A stretch of 64,000 nt of DNA. Source: an uncultured Bacteroidota bacterium (GTDB lineage: Bacteria > Bacteroidota > Bacteroidia > Bacteroidales > UBA12077). Position numbers and translations under genes: made by a program. The notes below the pieces were generated by a model. The model saw nothing but the letters and a program-made list of their open reading frames with translations, did not search any database and was not told the origin of the DNA. The stretch covers positions 1-64,000 of the forward strand of contig CAJXLK010000022.1 of the NCBI GenBank assembly GCA_913055635.1, given 5' to 3'. How positions within the stretch are numbered: the first letter of the stretch is position 1; each line of letters begins with the position of its first letter. Positions 1-8,858 of this stretch are shown one piece after another.

Positions 1-786
1 TTTCGGTTTTTTTGGAGCAACCTGTTTAGCGAGAGTCAGGAGCCTGCCGATATAAACAATTTGCACGAAACACCCATTGCCAGCGCGCGTCAGCCGTTCG
101 ATGAAGTTACCGGTCTGCCTTCTTCCGATCTGACCTTCCAGGAGGTGGAACAACTGCGTCCCGAAGTATATCGTTTTCAGGCACAGGAGTTGGATGGCAT
201 TCAATACCGCAAGGTTCATGATGCTTATACCTATTTAGAGGATGGGAGCCCTCTTTTTCCCACCGATGTATCGCTGGGGGCCATTTATTTTGTTCGCAAT
301 CCCCTGGACGTGTTGATCTCTTTTGCCCACCACAGTGCCAAGGAGCCGGCCGATATGATTGAGGTGTTGAATGATCCGGGTAAAGCTTTTGGCAAGAGTC
401 CCAAAAGACTTTTTAATCAACTTTGTCAAAGACTCAGCACCTGGAGTGGTCATGTAAAAAGCTGGGTTGATCAACAAAATATACCTGTTCATGTAATGCG
501 TTATGAAGACATGCGCCGTTGGCCAAAAAATACTTTCCTTCAGGCTGTAAATTTTTTAAATTTGGAGGTAGGGGAAGAAGCAGTGGAAGAGGCACTTGAT
601 AAGAGTGACCTTTCTGTTTTAAAGGAACAGGAAAAGAAAAGCGGTTTTAAGGAAAAGATGATCAAAGCTGGATCTTTTTTCAGAAAAGGCCAGGTTGGCG
701 AGTGGAAGGAAATCCTGACCCGGGAGCAGGTTGAACAAATAGTAAACGAACACGCCGAAGTCATGAAACGCTTCGGATATCTATAA
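1..786 (+). CDS. Sulfotransferase family protein, 5' end outside the window
   Basis: The reading frame is open from base 1, so the true start lies left of the window; the in-frame TTG at 61 is probably internal. The visible 261 residues match the PAPS-dependent sulfotransferase family (PF00685): the 3'-phosphate-binding strand and helix carry the motif FVRNPLDVLISFAHH (bases about 286-330), and the C-terminus carries RKGQVGEWK followed by LTREQ, the family's RKGxxGxWK signature that closes over the cofactor. The N-terminal P-loop is expected in the missing part. It would transfer sulfate from PAPS to a hydroxyl group. Followed by PqqD-like and B2-like genes, it is probably a tailoring enzyme of a RiPP locus; this role is inferred from context. 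Two CCGCTAAGCGG palindromes follow the stop codon. Confidence 0.85.
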   Translation, partial: FRFFWSNLFSESQEPADINNLHETPIASARQPFDEVTGLPSSDLTFQEVEQLRPEVYRFQAQELDGIQYRKVHDAYTYLEDGSPLFPTDVSLGAIYFVRNPLDVLISFAHHSAKEPADMIEVLNDPGKAFGKSPKRLFNQLCQRLSTWSGHVKSWVDQQNIPVHVMRYEDMRRWPKNTFLQAVNFLNLEVGEEAVEEALDKSDLSVLKEQEKKSGFKEKMIKAGSFFRKGQVGEWKEILTREQVEQIVNEHAEVMKRFGYL

Positions 787-793
787 TCACCAA

Positions 794-902
794 CCGCTAA
801 GCGGCCCCTCCAATCCCGCTAAGCGGTCTAAAGCATCAGGGAGCCATTAAGCAATAAGGTTAATAAGCACAATAATATAAGAACACAAAGACCGCTAAAC
901 GG
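794..902. repeat. Short palindromic repeats (CCGCTAAGCGG), 2 copies plus 1 decayed
   Basis: Copies lie at 794-804 and 816-826, with a decayed copy (CCGCTAAACGG) at 892-902. They belong to the CCCCGCTTAGCGGGG family found in four other intergenic clusters of this window. Here they fill the 139-bp gap between the sulfotransferase and the PqqD-like gene. Confidence 0.75.
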
Positions 903-925
903 TAAAGTAATGCTAAAACAGTTAT

Positions 926-1213
926 ATGGAAAAAAAAATCACCCCAGACACATATATAAAACGCAACAACGAAGTCTTTGCCTCAACCATTGATGATGAG
1001 GTGGTGATGATGAACATACAGAGTGGCAAATATTACGGCATGGATTCTGTGGGCAGCCGCATATGGGAATTGATCAGTGAAAAGATCCAGGTGCAACAGG
1101 TTATTGATCAGTTGCTTGAGGAATATGATGTATCAGAAGAACAATGCCGGTCGGACGTATTGGAATTTTTGCAGGAGCTGAATCAAAACAAGCTTTTAAA
1201 AGTTTTTGAATGA
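926..1213 (+). CDS. PqqD-like RiPP recognition protein (lasso B1 type)
   Basis: A 95-residue protein of the PqqD fold, called the RiPP recognition element or B1 protein in lasso peptide loci. It binds the leader of a precursor peptide and presents it to the B2 protease. Visible family features are the strand pattern around residues 12-40 (EVFAS, DDEVVMMN, SGKYYGMD), then VGSRIWELI and the helical half ending in DVLEFLQELNQNKLL, matching PqqD's ..G..iW.ll....t...i...l...y and ..dv..fl..L...gll. The stop overlaps the start of the next gene by 4 bases, implying translational coupling with the B2-like protein, as in lasso loci. Substrate is inferred to be the small peptide encoded at 1778-1927. 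Confidence 0.8.
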   Translation: MEKKITPDTYIKRNNEVFASTIDDEVVMMNIQSGKYYGMDSVGSRIWELISEKIQVQQVIDQLLEEYDVSEEQCRSDVLEFLQELNQNKLLKVFE

Positions 1214-1659
1214 GAGCTTTACAACGAATCATAAAATTTATCCGTCTTCCATTGAAGGAGAAGCTATTGATGGGAGAGGCGTCAGTTTTGTTGCTTTGGT
1301 ATAGCATCTTAATCTATGTGATTCCGTTTCAGTGGTGGGAATTTAAAATTGGGAAGAAAATGCAACCAATAAAAAAAGCTAGTTTAGATGATTATCAAAA
1401 AATTGAAATAATAAATATACGAAAGGCTGCTTTTCATGCTAACAAATTATTGTTAGGGATTGGCAAGTGTTTTGCAATGTCATTGACATTGAAGCGCATG
1501 TTAAAATGTCGAGGTATAAATCCTTCATTGTTAATTGGCTTCCAAAAGTATAAAGAAAATCATTTTATTGCTCATGCTTGGCTACAATATGATGACACCT
1601 TATTATATGGCGGTAACAATTTAAATGAATTTTACAAAGAATGTATAATATATACTTAG
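1210..1659 (+). CDS. Lasso peptide B2-like leader peptidase (transglutaminase-like)
   Basis: A 149-residue protein resembling the B2 family (Transglut_core3, PF13471), cysteine proteases that cut the leader from a precursor delivered by B1. The N-terminus has a hydrophobic stretch at about residues 25-40, typical of the family. The likely catalytic residues are Cys87 (GKCFAMSL) and His122 (AHAW), with Asp128 or Asp129 as the third member; the segment ending KRMLKCRGI is the usual helix after the catalytic Cys. The length is normal. The gene is visibly AT-rich compared with the chromosomal genes right of 8.8 kb, suggesting transfer or a recent origin. It overlaps the PqqD-like gene and lies 118 bases before the putative precursor. 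Confidence 0.78.
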   Translation: MRALQRIIKFIRLPLKEKLLMGEASVLLLWYSILIYVIPFQWWEFKIGKKMQPIKKASLDDYQKIEIINIRKAAFHANKLLLGIGKCFAMSLTLKRMLKCRGINPSLLIGFQKYKENHFIAHAWLQYDDTLLYGGNNLNEFYKECIIYT

Positions 1660-1777
1660 ATAAAGCTTTTTATAGATAAAGAAAAACGGTTAGTCTATTA
1701 AAAGGTATATTTTATCAAAATAAATGTTTCTCTTTTAACCTATGTATTTCAATTTCGTAAATATTAATATTTTAGCT

Positions 1778-1927
1778 ATGAAAAATCGAAATCATTATTA
1801 TACTGAACAAAAAAAGAAATGGAGCAAACCTAGGATACAAGTTCTGAGTATAAACAGTATTAAAAATGGTGATTACCCTGGAAATTCAGAAAGTAATACA
1901 TATTTAGGTACACACGTTGGTTCTTAA
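1778..1927 (+). CDS. Candidate lasso/RiPP precursor peptide (49 residues)
   Basis: A 49-residue ORF directly after the B1 and B2-like genes. Residues 15-23 read WSKPRIQVL, matching the lasso leader rule YxxPxL with Trp for Tyr and Ile for Leu. If cleavage occurs before Gly31, the core is 19 residues starting GDYPGNSE, so Gly1 and Glu8 would be placed for an 8-residue macrolactam ring with an 11-residue tail. The Thr usual at leader position -2 is Lys here, which is a weakness. I chose the ATG at 1778; an in-frame ATG at 1742 would add 12 hydrophobic residues and is less like a leader. It could instead be the precursor of another PqqD-dependent peptide. Cleavage site and ring are predictions. 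Confidence 0.6.
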   Translation: MKNRNHYYTEQKKKWSKPRIQVLSINSIKNGDYPGNSESNTYLGTHVGS

Positions 1928-1937
1928 TTAAAACAAT

Positions 1938-4900
1938 ATGAGAAAATTATTTTTCTTAATATTTTTATTTTCCATAAGTACGATAGGATATTCACAAAAT
2001 TGGTTTAATTCAAGTCATTTTTGGTCTAGTGGAAATATAGGTGCTGAATTTTCTTTTCTTGATGATCAAGTTACAATAGAAGATGCTATTTATGATAATA
2101 AAAGAGATGTATACTATGTTTCGGGTAGATTTGTTGATTCTCTTGTGACTGAAACAGATAGTTTACTTGCCTCGGGACTTAGTATTTTCTTAGCAAAATT
2201 TGATTCAAATTTTAATCTTAATGAGATTAGACAAATTGATGGTAACTCTGGAGAAGGTTTCACGAAATTAGCTTTGGATTCTAAAGGTAATTTATATTTA
2301 GGTGGAGTTTTATCTAGTAGTAATTGTAATTTTCACAATGATACATCCATAAACACTTCTGGCAAACAAGATGTTTTCATAGCTAAATATCATCCTGATA
2401 ATTCTTTGCAATGGGTGAAAAATGTTGGACAGGGTGATACGGTGCAAAACCAAATTGCTTTAAAAACAGATAATGATAATAACGTTGTTTTTTCTGTTTT
2501 TTATACTGATTCAGCAAGAATAAGGGATTATGTGTCAACTGATACCCTCTTATATTCCATTGATTCATCTGGTAAGAGTACTGCATTGGCAAAAATCAAT
2601 GGCGAAGGTGAAATATTGAACCTTGTAAATTTACCTTCCAATAAACGAAGCGAAGTAATTAATATCACTACCAATGATAACAATTATTACTTAAGTGGAA
2701 GATTTGAACAGTCTGTTGACTTGATTAACCAAACCATTCAAAGCACAAATGATACGAGGGATGTTTTCATTTATAAACTGGATGATAATTTTTCTCCATT
2801 ATGGTTGAGAAGAAGTTATGGAAATGACCATGATTATACCGGGTCATTGGTTTCAGATGAATTTGGCAACGTTTATCAAACAGGGTTTTTTGAGAGTTCT
2901 GATTTTCAGGTCGATTCCACAGGTTCAACAAAGTCGAGTTCTTTGTATCATAGGGGTAACTGGGATATCTTTATTTTAAAGTATAGTGAAGGTGGAGATT
3001 TACAATGGGCCAAATCGTATGGTACATCACAAGATGACTGGTCCCGACAGATAGCTCAGAATCGTAACATACTTTATATTACAGGTTATCATGAAAATGA
3101 TATAGGGTTTGGAAGTGATACCCTTTACCATCAGGGCGGAGAAGACTTTTTTGTTGGATCCTTCGACACAGATGGTAATAAATTAAGGGCATTTGGCTTG
3201 GATCAGCAGGGGAGTGGAGATGAGTCAGGTGTAACCATTGATATTGCACCCGACAATTCGGTTTATGTAGGTGGCTATTTCACCTCCAACAGCATTGGCA
3301 TTGGAGACACGACTTTTAACCTTAATGGTAGCCAGGATATGTTCCTGGGAAGATTTACTTCTGACCTTGCCGCCACTTTTTCTGAGATCCAACAACCCTC
3401 CTGTCATGGCTCCAGCGATGGCAAGCTGGTGGCAAAACCAGAATTTGGAGTTACTCCATATACAAATTATTCCTGGAGTCCGGATGTATCCAGTGATTCA
3501 ACTGCCGAAGGCCTTTCGGCTGGCGAATATACAGTAACCATAACCGATGCGGTGGATTCCACTGTCACGATCAGCCATACACTGGAAGAGCCAGACCCAA
3601 TTGTTTTTAACGGTGACACCACCAACATCGAAGGGTGTTATGGCGACAGCACAGGCGCCATAGCCCTTAACCCTTCGGGGGGAACCACTCCCTACGAACA
3701 TTTCTGGACCACCCAGGACGGGGGCGGACTTAACACCACCGCTGAAGATCAAAGCGGGCTGGCTGCCGGCACCTACACCGATACCCTGACCGATGCCAAC
3801 GGTTGCCAGGTGGATACGACCATCACCCTGACCCAGCCCACCAGGATGAGCTTCGAGGGCACCACCGTCGATCACATCACCAATGCCGATCCCCAGGGGG
3901 CGGTTGACCTGACCGCCACAGGGGCCACCGACCCCTACCAGGGCTACAGCTGGAGCGGCCCGGAAGGGTTCACCGCTTCAACTGAAGACATCAGCTCCCT
4001 TGATGAGGGTGGCCCCTACCAGGTGACCGTCACCGACAACAACAGCTGCCAGTTCGATACCACCGTCCAGGTGGTCGATTCAACCCAGCTCGATGTCTTC
4101 TTCCACGAAGACAGCATTGAACATGTCAGCTGCTATGGCGGCAACGACGGGCGGGCTATCGTAACGGCCATCCAGCCCGAAACCGCACCAACCTATACCT
4201 GGAGCCCCGATACCATCGACACCAACGACTCGCTGGCCTATAACCTCGCCGCAGGTACATACGAAGTGACTGTGGATGACGGGGATACGGCCATCACCAA
4301 GTCGGTGACCATCAACCAGCCCAATCCCCTGGAAATAACATTCACGGGCAATTCCACTTCGTCGCTCGATTGCAACGGCGATGCCGACGGCATCATCGAC
4401 ATCGACGTATCCGGCGGTACATCATCTTATGCTTACAGTTGGTCGACCGGCTCAACCCAGGAGGACCTTAACAACCTCTCGGCCGGCACCTATGAGGTGA
4501 CCGTCACCGACGCCAACGGATGTACCGTAACGGCCAGCTATACCATTAGCGAGCCGGATCCCTTAAGCGCGAGCGTGTTGATCAACAGTGAAATAAGCTG
4601 TTACGGTTTTTCCGACGGCAAGCTGGAGGCCACCGTTACAGGAGGCACCGGCCCGAACTATACTTACCAGTGGGACGACGGAGCGAGCCAAACTACCCGC
4701 ATAGCCGATGGCTTGAGTGAAGGAACCTATGAGGTTACCGTTACGGACGAAAATGGCTGTACTGCAGCTGATTCGCGAACCCTCACCCAACCCGATTCCA
4801 TCCAGATCGACAATTATTACAGCACCGATATTAGCTGCAATGGCGCCAGCGATGGCGAAGTCCACCTGAGCGCTTCCGGCGGAAGCGGCACCAAATGGTA

Positions 4901-7900
4901 CACCCTCACCCCGGAAGGCGGCTCCGGTAATACCAACACCGAAGGCGATTTTACCGGCCTCTCCCCCGGCAACTATACCGTTTCCGTCAGTGACGATAAC
5001 AGCTGCCCGGGCCCCGAGGTCAAGGATACCATCACCGAACCGGCCCCACTGTCGATCAACCTGGTGGAAAGCACCAACATCACCGGCTGTCATGGCGATG
5101 CCACCGGCTCAATCAACGTGGATGCCGATGGGGGCAACGGCAGCTTAACCTATACCCTGAAAGACAATGGTGGCTCTACTGTTGGCGAAAACGGCAACGG
5201 CGAGTTTACCGGACTCACAGCAGGTACTTACACCGTGGAGGTAGATGATAGCGAAGGCTGCGGCCCCATCACCACCAGCGATATTGTGATTGATGAACCC
5301 GCTGCAATTGACATCACCAACACCTCCGCAAGTGATGCCAGCTGCAACGGCGGTTCGGATGGCTCCATTACCGTCACCTCCGACGGCGGCACCGGTACCC
5401 ATACCTACCTGCTGAAACCCGACAGCGTGTCCAACACCAGCGGCGATTTTACCGGCCTGGACGCCGGCACCTACACCGTGGAGGTAACCGATGAAAACAA
5501 TTGCGGGCCCGTGGAAACTTCTGACCTGGTCATTGGCGAACCCCAGGCCATTAATGTTACCGTCAATTCTTCTTCAGATGTGAGCTGCAACGGTGGTTCG
5601 GATGGCAGCCTGTCGGTCAGCGCCGACGGCGGTACCGGTACCCTTACCTATACACTGTACCCGGGGGGAACGAACAGCAATGAAACGGGAGATTTTTCCA
5701 ACCTCTCAGCCGGCACCTACCATGTGGAGGTCACCGACACGGAAGGTTGCGGTCCGGTTTCGTCCAGCGATGTGGTCATTGATCAGCCCAGCCAGATTCA
5801 AATCACCAACGTAGCCTCACAGGACGCCACGTGCAACGGCTGTGGCGACGGCAGCATCACCGTCAGCGCCGACGGCGGCACCGGCACCCTTTACTATACC
5901 CTCCAGCCCGACAGCATCACCAATACTTCCGGTGAATTTACCGGCCTGGATGTGGGTACCTATACAGTGGATGTGAGCGACGACAATGGCTGCGGTCCCG
6001 TCACCACCAGCGATATTGGCATTGGTGAGCCCTCGGAAGTGACCATTGTCAGTTCTTCGGCTACCAACGTCAACTGCCATGGCAACAGCGACGGGACCAT
6101 CTCGGTGGATGCCAGCGGCGGCAACCAGCCCCTTATCTATACCCTTCAACCCGATGGCCTTGAGAACAACGACGGCGAGTTTAGCGGCCTGGAACCAGGT
6201 ACCTATACGGTTGATGTGACCGATCAGGGCGGCTACGGGCCGGTCAGCACCAGCGAGCTGGTGGTGGGTGAACCCGACCCGGTGAGCATCGCTTCCACCT
6301 CTACAACATCGGTAACCTGTAACGGTGGTTCCGACGGGGCGGTTAACGTAACAGCCAGCGGAGGCAGCGGCCGATATGAATATACCCTTGATCCAACCGG
6401 AGCAACGGATAGTTTAGGTAATTTCACCAACCTGACGGCCGATACCTATACCGTTGAGGTTTACGACAACAACGGCTGCGGTCCGGCCAACACCACCGAT
6501 TTGGTGGTCAGTGAACCTGCCGCCATCACCGTCGATGACACCTCATTCACCGATGTTACCTGCAATGGTGGTGCGGATGCCAGCATCAGCGTGGAGGCCT
6601 CCGGCGGAAGTGGGACCCTGACCTATACCCTGCAACCCGATAACGTTGACAACAACAGCGGCGACTTTACCGGTCTGGATGCCGGTACCTATCACGTCGA
6701 AGTGAATGATGCCGAAGGCTGCGGACCTGTGGCAACAGACGATATGGTTATCGATCAACCAACCTCCATCAGTATTGCCAGTATATCGCGCAGTGATATT
6801 ACCTGCCATGGCGGCAATAACGGCAGCATCACGGTTAGCGCCAACGGAGGCAGCGGTTCGTACAATTATACCCTGTTGCCCAATGATACCACCAATTCCA
6901 CCGGCGAATTCACCGGCCTGGATGCGGGCACCTATAACGTTGAAGTGACCGATACCGAAGGTTGTGGTCCCGTTACCAGCAGCGATATTGTTCTTGAACA
7001 GCCAACGGCCATTACCATTACCGATACTTCTTCAACCAATGTAACCTGTTACGGTGGAGCTGACGGCACCATCACCGTGTCGGCCAGCGGCGGCAACGGT
7101 TCATTGAGCTACACCCTCCAACCCGATAATTTAACCAACAGCCAGGGCGAGTTTGCCAACCTGGATGCCGGGACCTATACGGTAGAGGTATTCGACTCCG
7201 AAGGCTGCGGCCCCGTTGCTACAGATGAGATGACCATCACCCAACCCAGCGCCATTGAGGTCACCAGTGCTTCCACTACACCGGTTACCTGCCATGGCGG
7301 CAGCGATGGAGCCATAACAGTGGCCGCCCAGGGCGGAACAGGAACCCTGGATTATACCCTCCAGCCTGTAGGTACCGATAATACCACCGGCGAATTTACC
7401 AACCTGGATGCCGGTAATTATACCGTTACAGTGACTGATGCCAATGGCTGTAGCTCAGCCGATACAGCCCTGCATATTACGCAACCCGATCCAATCACCT
7501 TTGACAACCTTGACCTTACGCATATAACCACTTGTGCAAGCAACGCCAACGGGGCCATCAATGTATCGGCTTCCGGCGGAACCAGCCCCATGAGCTATAC
7601 CCTCCTGCCGGACAATGTTTCCAACGAAACAGGAGAATTCACCAGCCTGGATACCGGCCGCTACACCATTGAAGCAACCGATGCCAATACCTGCTCGACT
7701 ATTGACACCACAGTAGAGCTGACCGGGCCCGAGCCGATCGCCATCAACAATATAAGCGTCAAGAATGTGCTGAGCTGTGCCCGCGATGCCAACGGTTCAA
7801 TCGAGGTCGATGCCTCCGGCGGCACCGGAACACTGACCTATACCCTTAACCCCGGAAACGTCAGCAATTTTATCGGTGAATTTACCGGTTTGACCGGGGG

Positions 7901-8765
7901 CACCTACACCCTTGAAATCACCGATGAAAACAATTGCGGACCGGTCGATACCACCGTTGAAGTCACCGCACCCGATTCGATCCTCATCAATAACGTCAGC
8001 GCTACTGATATCACCGGTTGTTATGGCGACACCACCGGTTCGATACAGGTGGATGCTTCCGGCGGGAGCGGCAGCCTCAGCTATACCCTGAACCCGGGAA
8101 ATGTCACCAATTCTGACGGTCAGTTCAACAGCCTGGGCGCCGATACTTACAGGGTGGAAGTAACCGATGCCCACAACTGCGGGCCGATCAGCACACAAGC
8201 AATTACCCTGGAGCAGCCAGAACCACTCACCATCGATAACATTGATACCACCCATGTTTCTATGGAGGGCGCTGCCGATGGAACCATCACGGCCAGCGCT
8301 TCAGGTGGCACAGCCCCGCTGACCTATATCCTGAACCCCGATTCGGTGAAGGTCAACGAAACAGGCGAGTTTACGGGCCTGGCAGCGGATGACTACCGCG
8401 TGGTTGTTACCGACATCAACAATTGCGGGCCCGATACCAGCTCAACCATTGAGATCGTGGTGGGTCCCGATACCGGCAACGATGAACTGGATTCAGATTA
8501 CGGGCTGAACATCTATCCCAACCCGGCCCATGAAACAGTGCAAATTGCCATGCAGCTGAAAGACAAAGCGGCGGGCAGGCCCGATATTCAGATTCGGATC
8601 ATCAATACCGCCGGTCAGCTCCAGAAAGTGATCCGCTTCAACGCCGATCAGCGTCAGTTTGAGCGGGAAGTCAATATCAGTTCCTTTAAAGGCGGGGTTT
8701 ATATACTGAAGTTCTTCACTTCTGAGCAATATCTGGGTCAACGCAAGTTGATCATCAGCAGGTAA
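1938..8765 (+). CDS. Giant secreted adhesin with SprB repeats and T9SS sorting domain
   Basis: A 2275-residue surface protein. An N-terminal signal peptide ends near GYSQ (residue 20). Residues about 20-480 form repeated blades of the kind 'W.k.yG....D....i..D..gn.Y..G.f', a beta-propeller related to SBBP repeats. From about residue 484 there are roughly 21 tandem SprB-type repeats (PF13573-like), each with a CxGxxDGxIxVxxxGG start and a GLxAGTYxVEVTDxxGCG end. The last ~80 residues (LNIYPNPAHETVQI to LIISR) are a type A T9SS C-terminal sorting domain, so the protein should be exported by T9SS and held at the surface. SprB of gliding Bacteroidota is the model; a role in adhesion or gliding is inferred. 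Codon and base usage change sharply near base 3370. A terminator hairpin follows the stop. Confidence 0.9.
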   Translation: MRKLFFLIFLFSISTIGYSQNWFNSSHFWSSGNIGAEFSFLDDQVTIEDAIYDNKRDVYYVSGRFVDSLVTETDSLLASGLSIFLAKFDSNFNLNEIRQIDGNSGEGFTKLALDSKGNLYLGGVLSSSNCNFHNDTSINTSGKQDVFIAKYHPDNSLQWVKNVGQGDTVQNQIALKTDNDNNVVFSVFYTDSARIRDYVSTDTLLYSIDSSGKSTALAKINGEGEILNLVNLPSNKRSEVINITTNDNNYYLSGRFEQSVDLINQTIQSTNDTRDVFIYKLDDNFSPLWLRRSYGNDHDYTGSLVSDEFGNVYQTGFFESSDFQVDSTGSTKSSSLYHRGNWDIFILKYSEGGDLQWAKSYGTSQDDWSRQIAQNRNILYITGYHENDIGFGSDTLYHQGGEDFFVGSFDTDGNKLRAFGLDQQGSGDESGVTIDIAPDNSVYVGGYFTSNSIGIGDTTFNLNGSQDMFLGRFTSDLAATFSEIQQPSCHGSSDGKLVAKPEFGVTPYTNYSWSPDVSSDSTAEGLSAGEYTVTITDAVDSTVTISHTLEEPDPIVFNGDTTNIEGCYGDSTGAIALNPSGGTTPYEHFWTTQDGGGLNTTAEDQSGLAAGTYTDTLTDANGCQVDTTITLTQPTRMSFEGTTVDHITNADPQGAVDLTATGATDPYQGYSWSGPEGFTASTEDISSLDEGGPYQVTVTDNNSCQFDTTVQVVDSTQLDVFFHEDSIEHVSCYGGNDGRAIVTAIQPETAPTYTWSPDTIDTNDSLAYNLAAGTYEVTVDDGDTAITKSVTINQPNPLEITFTGNSTSSLDCNGDADGIIDIDVSGGTSSYAYSWSTGSTQEDLNNLSAGTYEVTVTDANGCTVTASYTISEPDPLSASVLINSEISCYGFSDGKLEATVTGGTGPNYTYQWDDGASQTTRIADGLSEGTYEVTVTDENGCTAADSRTLTQPDSIQIDNYYSTDISCNGASDGEVHLSASGGSGTKWYTLTPEGGSGNTNTEGDFTGLSPGNYTVSVSDDNSCPGPEVKDTITEPAPLSINLVESTNITGCHGDATGSINVDADGGNGSLTYTLKDNGGSTVGENGNGEFTGLTAGTYTVEVDDSEGCGPITTSDIVIDEPAAIDITNTSASDASCNGGSDGSITVTSDGGTGTHTYLLKPDSVSNTSGDFTGLDAGTYTVEVTDENNCGPVETSDLVIGEPQAINVTVNSSSDVSCNGGSDGSLSVSADGGTGTLTYTLYPGGTNSNETGDFSNLSAGTYHVEVTDTEGCGPVSSSDVVIDQPSQIQITNVASQDATCNGCGDGSITVSADGGTGTLYYTLQPDSITNTSGEFTGLDVGTYTVDVSDDNGCGPVTTSDIGIGEPSEVTIVSSSATNVNCHGNSDGTISVDASGGNQPLIYTLQPDGLENNDGEFSGLEPGTYTVDVTDQGGYGPVSTSELVVGEPDPVSIASTSTTSVTCNGGSDGAVNVTASGGSGRYEYTLDPTGATDSLGNFTNLTADTYTVEVYDNNGCGPANTTDLVVSEPAAITVDDTSFTDVTCNGGADASISVEASGGSGTLTYTLQPDNVDNNSGDFTGLDAGTYHVEVNDAEGCGPVATDDMVIDQPTSISIASISRSDITCHGGNNGSITVSANGGSGSYNYTLLPNDTTNSTGEFTGLDAGTYNVEVTDTEGCGPVTSSDIVLEQPTAITITDTSSTNVTCYGGADGTITVSASGGNGSLSYTLQPDNLTNSQGEFANLDAGTYTVEVFDSEGCGPVATDEMTITQPSAIEVTSASTTPVTCHGGSDGAITVAAQGGTGTLDYTLQPVGTDNTTGEFTNLDAGNYTVTVTDANGCSSADTALHITQPDPITFDNLDLTHITTCASNANGAINVSASGGTSPMSYTLLPDNVSNETGEFTSLDTGRYTIEATDANTCSTIDTTVELTGPEPIAINNISVKNVLSCARDANGSIEVDASGGTGTLTYTLNPGNVSNFIGEFTGLTGGTYTLEITDENNCGPVDTTVEVTAPDSILINNVSATDITGCYGDTTGSIQVDASGGSGSLSYTLNPGNVTNSDGQFNSLGADTYRVEVTDAHNCGPISTQAITLEQPEPLTIDNIDTTHVSMEGAADGTITASASGGTAPLTYILNPDSVKVNETGEFTGLAADDYRVVVTDINNCGPDTSSTIEIVVGPDTGNDELDSDYGLNIYPNPAHETVQIAMQLKDKAAGRPDIQIRIINTAGQLQKVIRFNADQRQFEREVNISSFKGGVYILKFFTSEQYLGQRKLIISR
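3388..8460 (+). repeat. Tandem SprB-type coding repeats, about 21 copies of ~240 bp
   Basis: Coding repeats inside the adhesin with a period of roughly 81 codons. The first copies (to about base 4800) are diverged; those from about 4830 to 7450 are much more alike, often sharing CNGGSDG and GLDAGTYTVEV. The last copy (near 8260) has lost the cysteine (MEGAADG). The copies are a likely substrate for unequal recombination. Counting was by eye. Confidence 0.85.
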
Positions 8766-8790
8766 GATCGATACATGTCAACTGACAATT

Positions 8791-8826
8791 AAGGCTTTCA
8801 TTGGATGGATGAAAGCCTTTTTTATT
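8791..8826 (+). terminator. Rho-independent terminator after the adhesin gene
   Basis: AAGGCTTTCAT and ATGAAAGCCTT form an 11-bp stem with a short loop, followed by a run of T. It lies 25 bases after the adhesin stop codon. Confidence 0.85.
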
Positions 8827-8833
8827 ATTTTTG
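8801..8833 (+). promoter_or_regulatory. Possible promoter for purD
   Basis: TATTTTTG at 8826-8833 fits the Bacteroidota -7 element TAnnTTTG, with TTG at 8801-8803 22 bases upstream. It overlaps the terminator and lies 25 bases before the purD ATG. Confidence 0.35.
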
Positions 8834-8858
8834 ACCAGGAAAGCAAAACAACAGGCCC

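Noticed and set aside
4563-8255. Minus-strand ORFs of 65-176 codons in the adhesin gene
   Set aside because: They come from the repeat composition and show no start signals or domains.
3388-8460. CRISPR-like regular repeats of ~240 bp
   Set aside because: The repeats are in frame, encode SprB-type domains and have no unique spacers.
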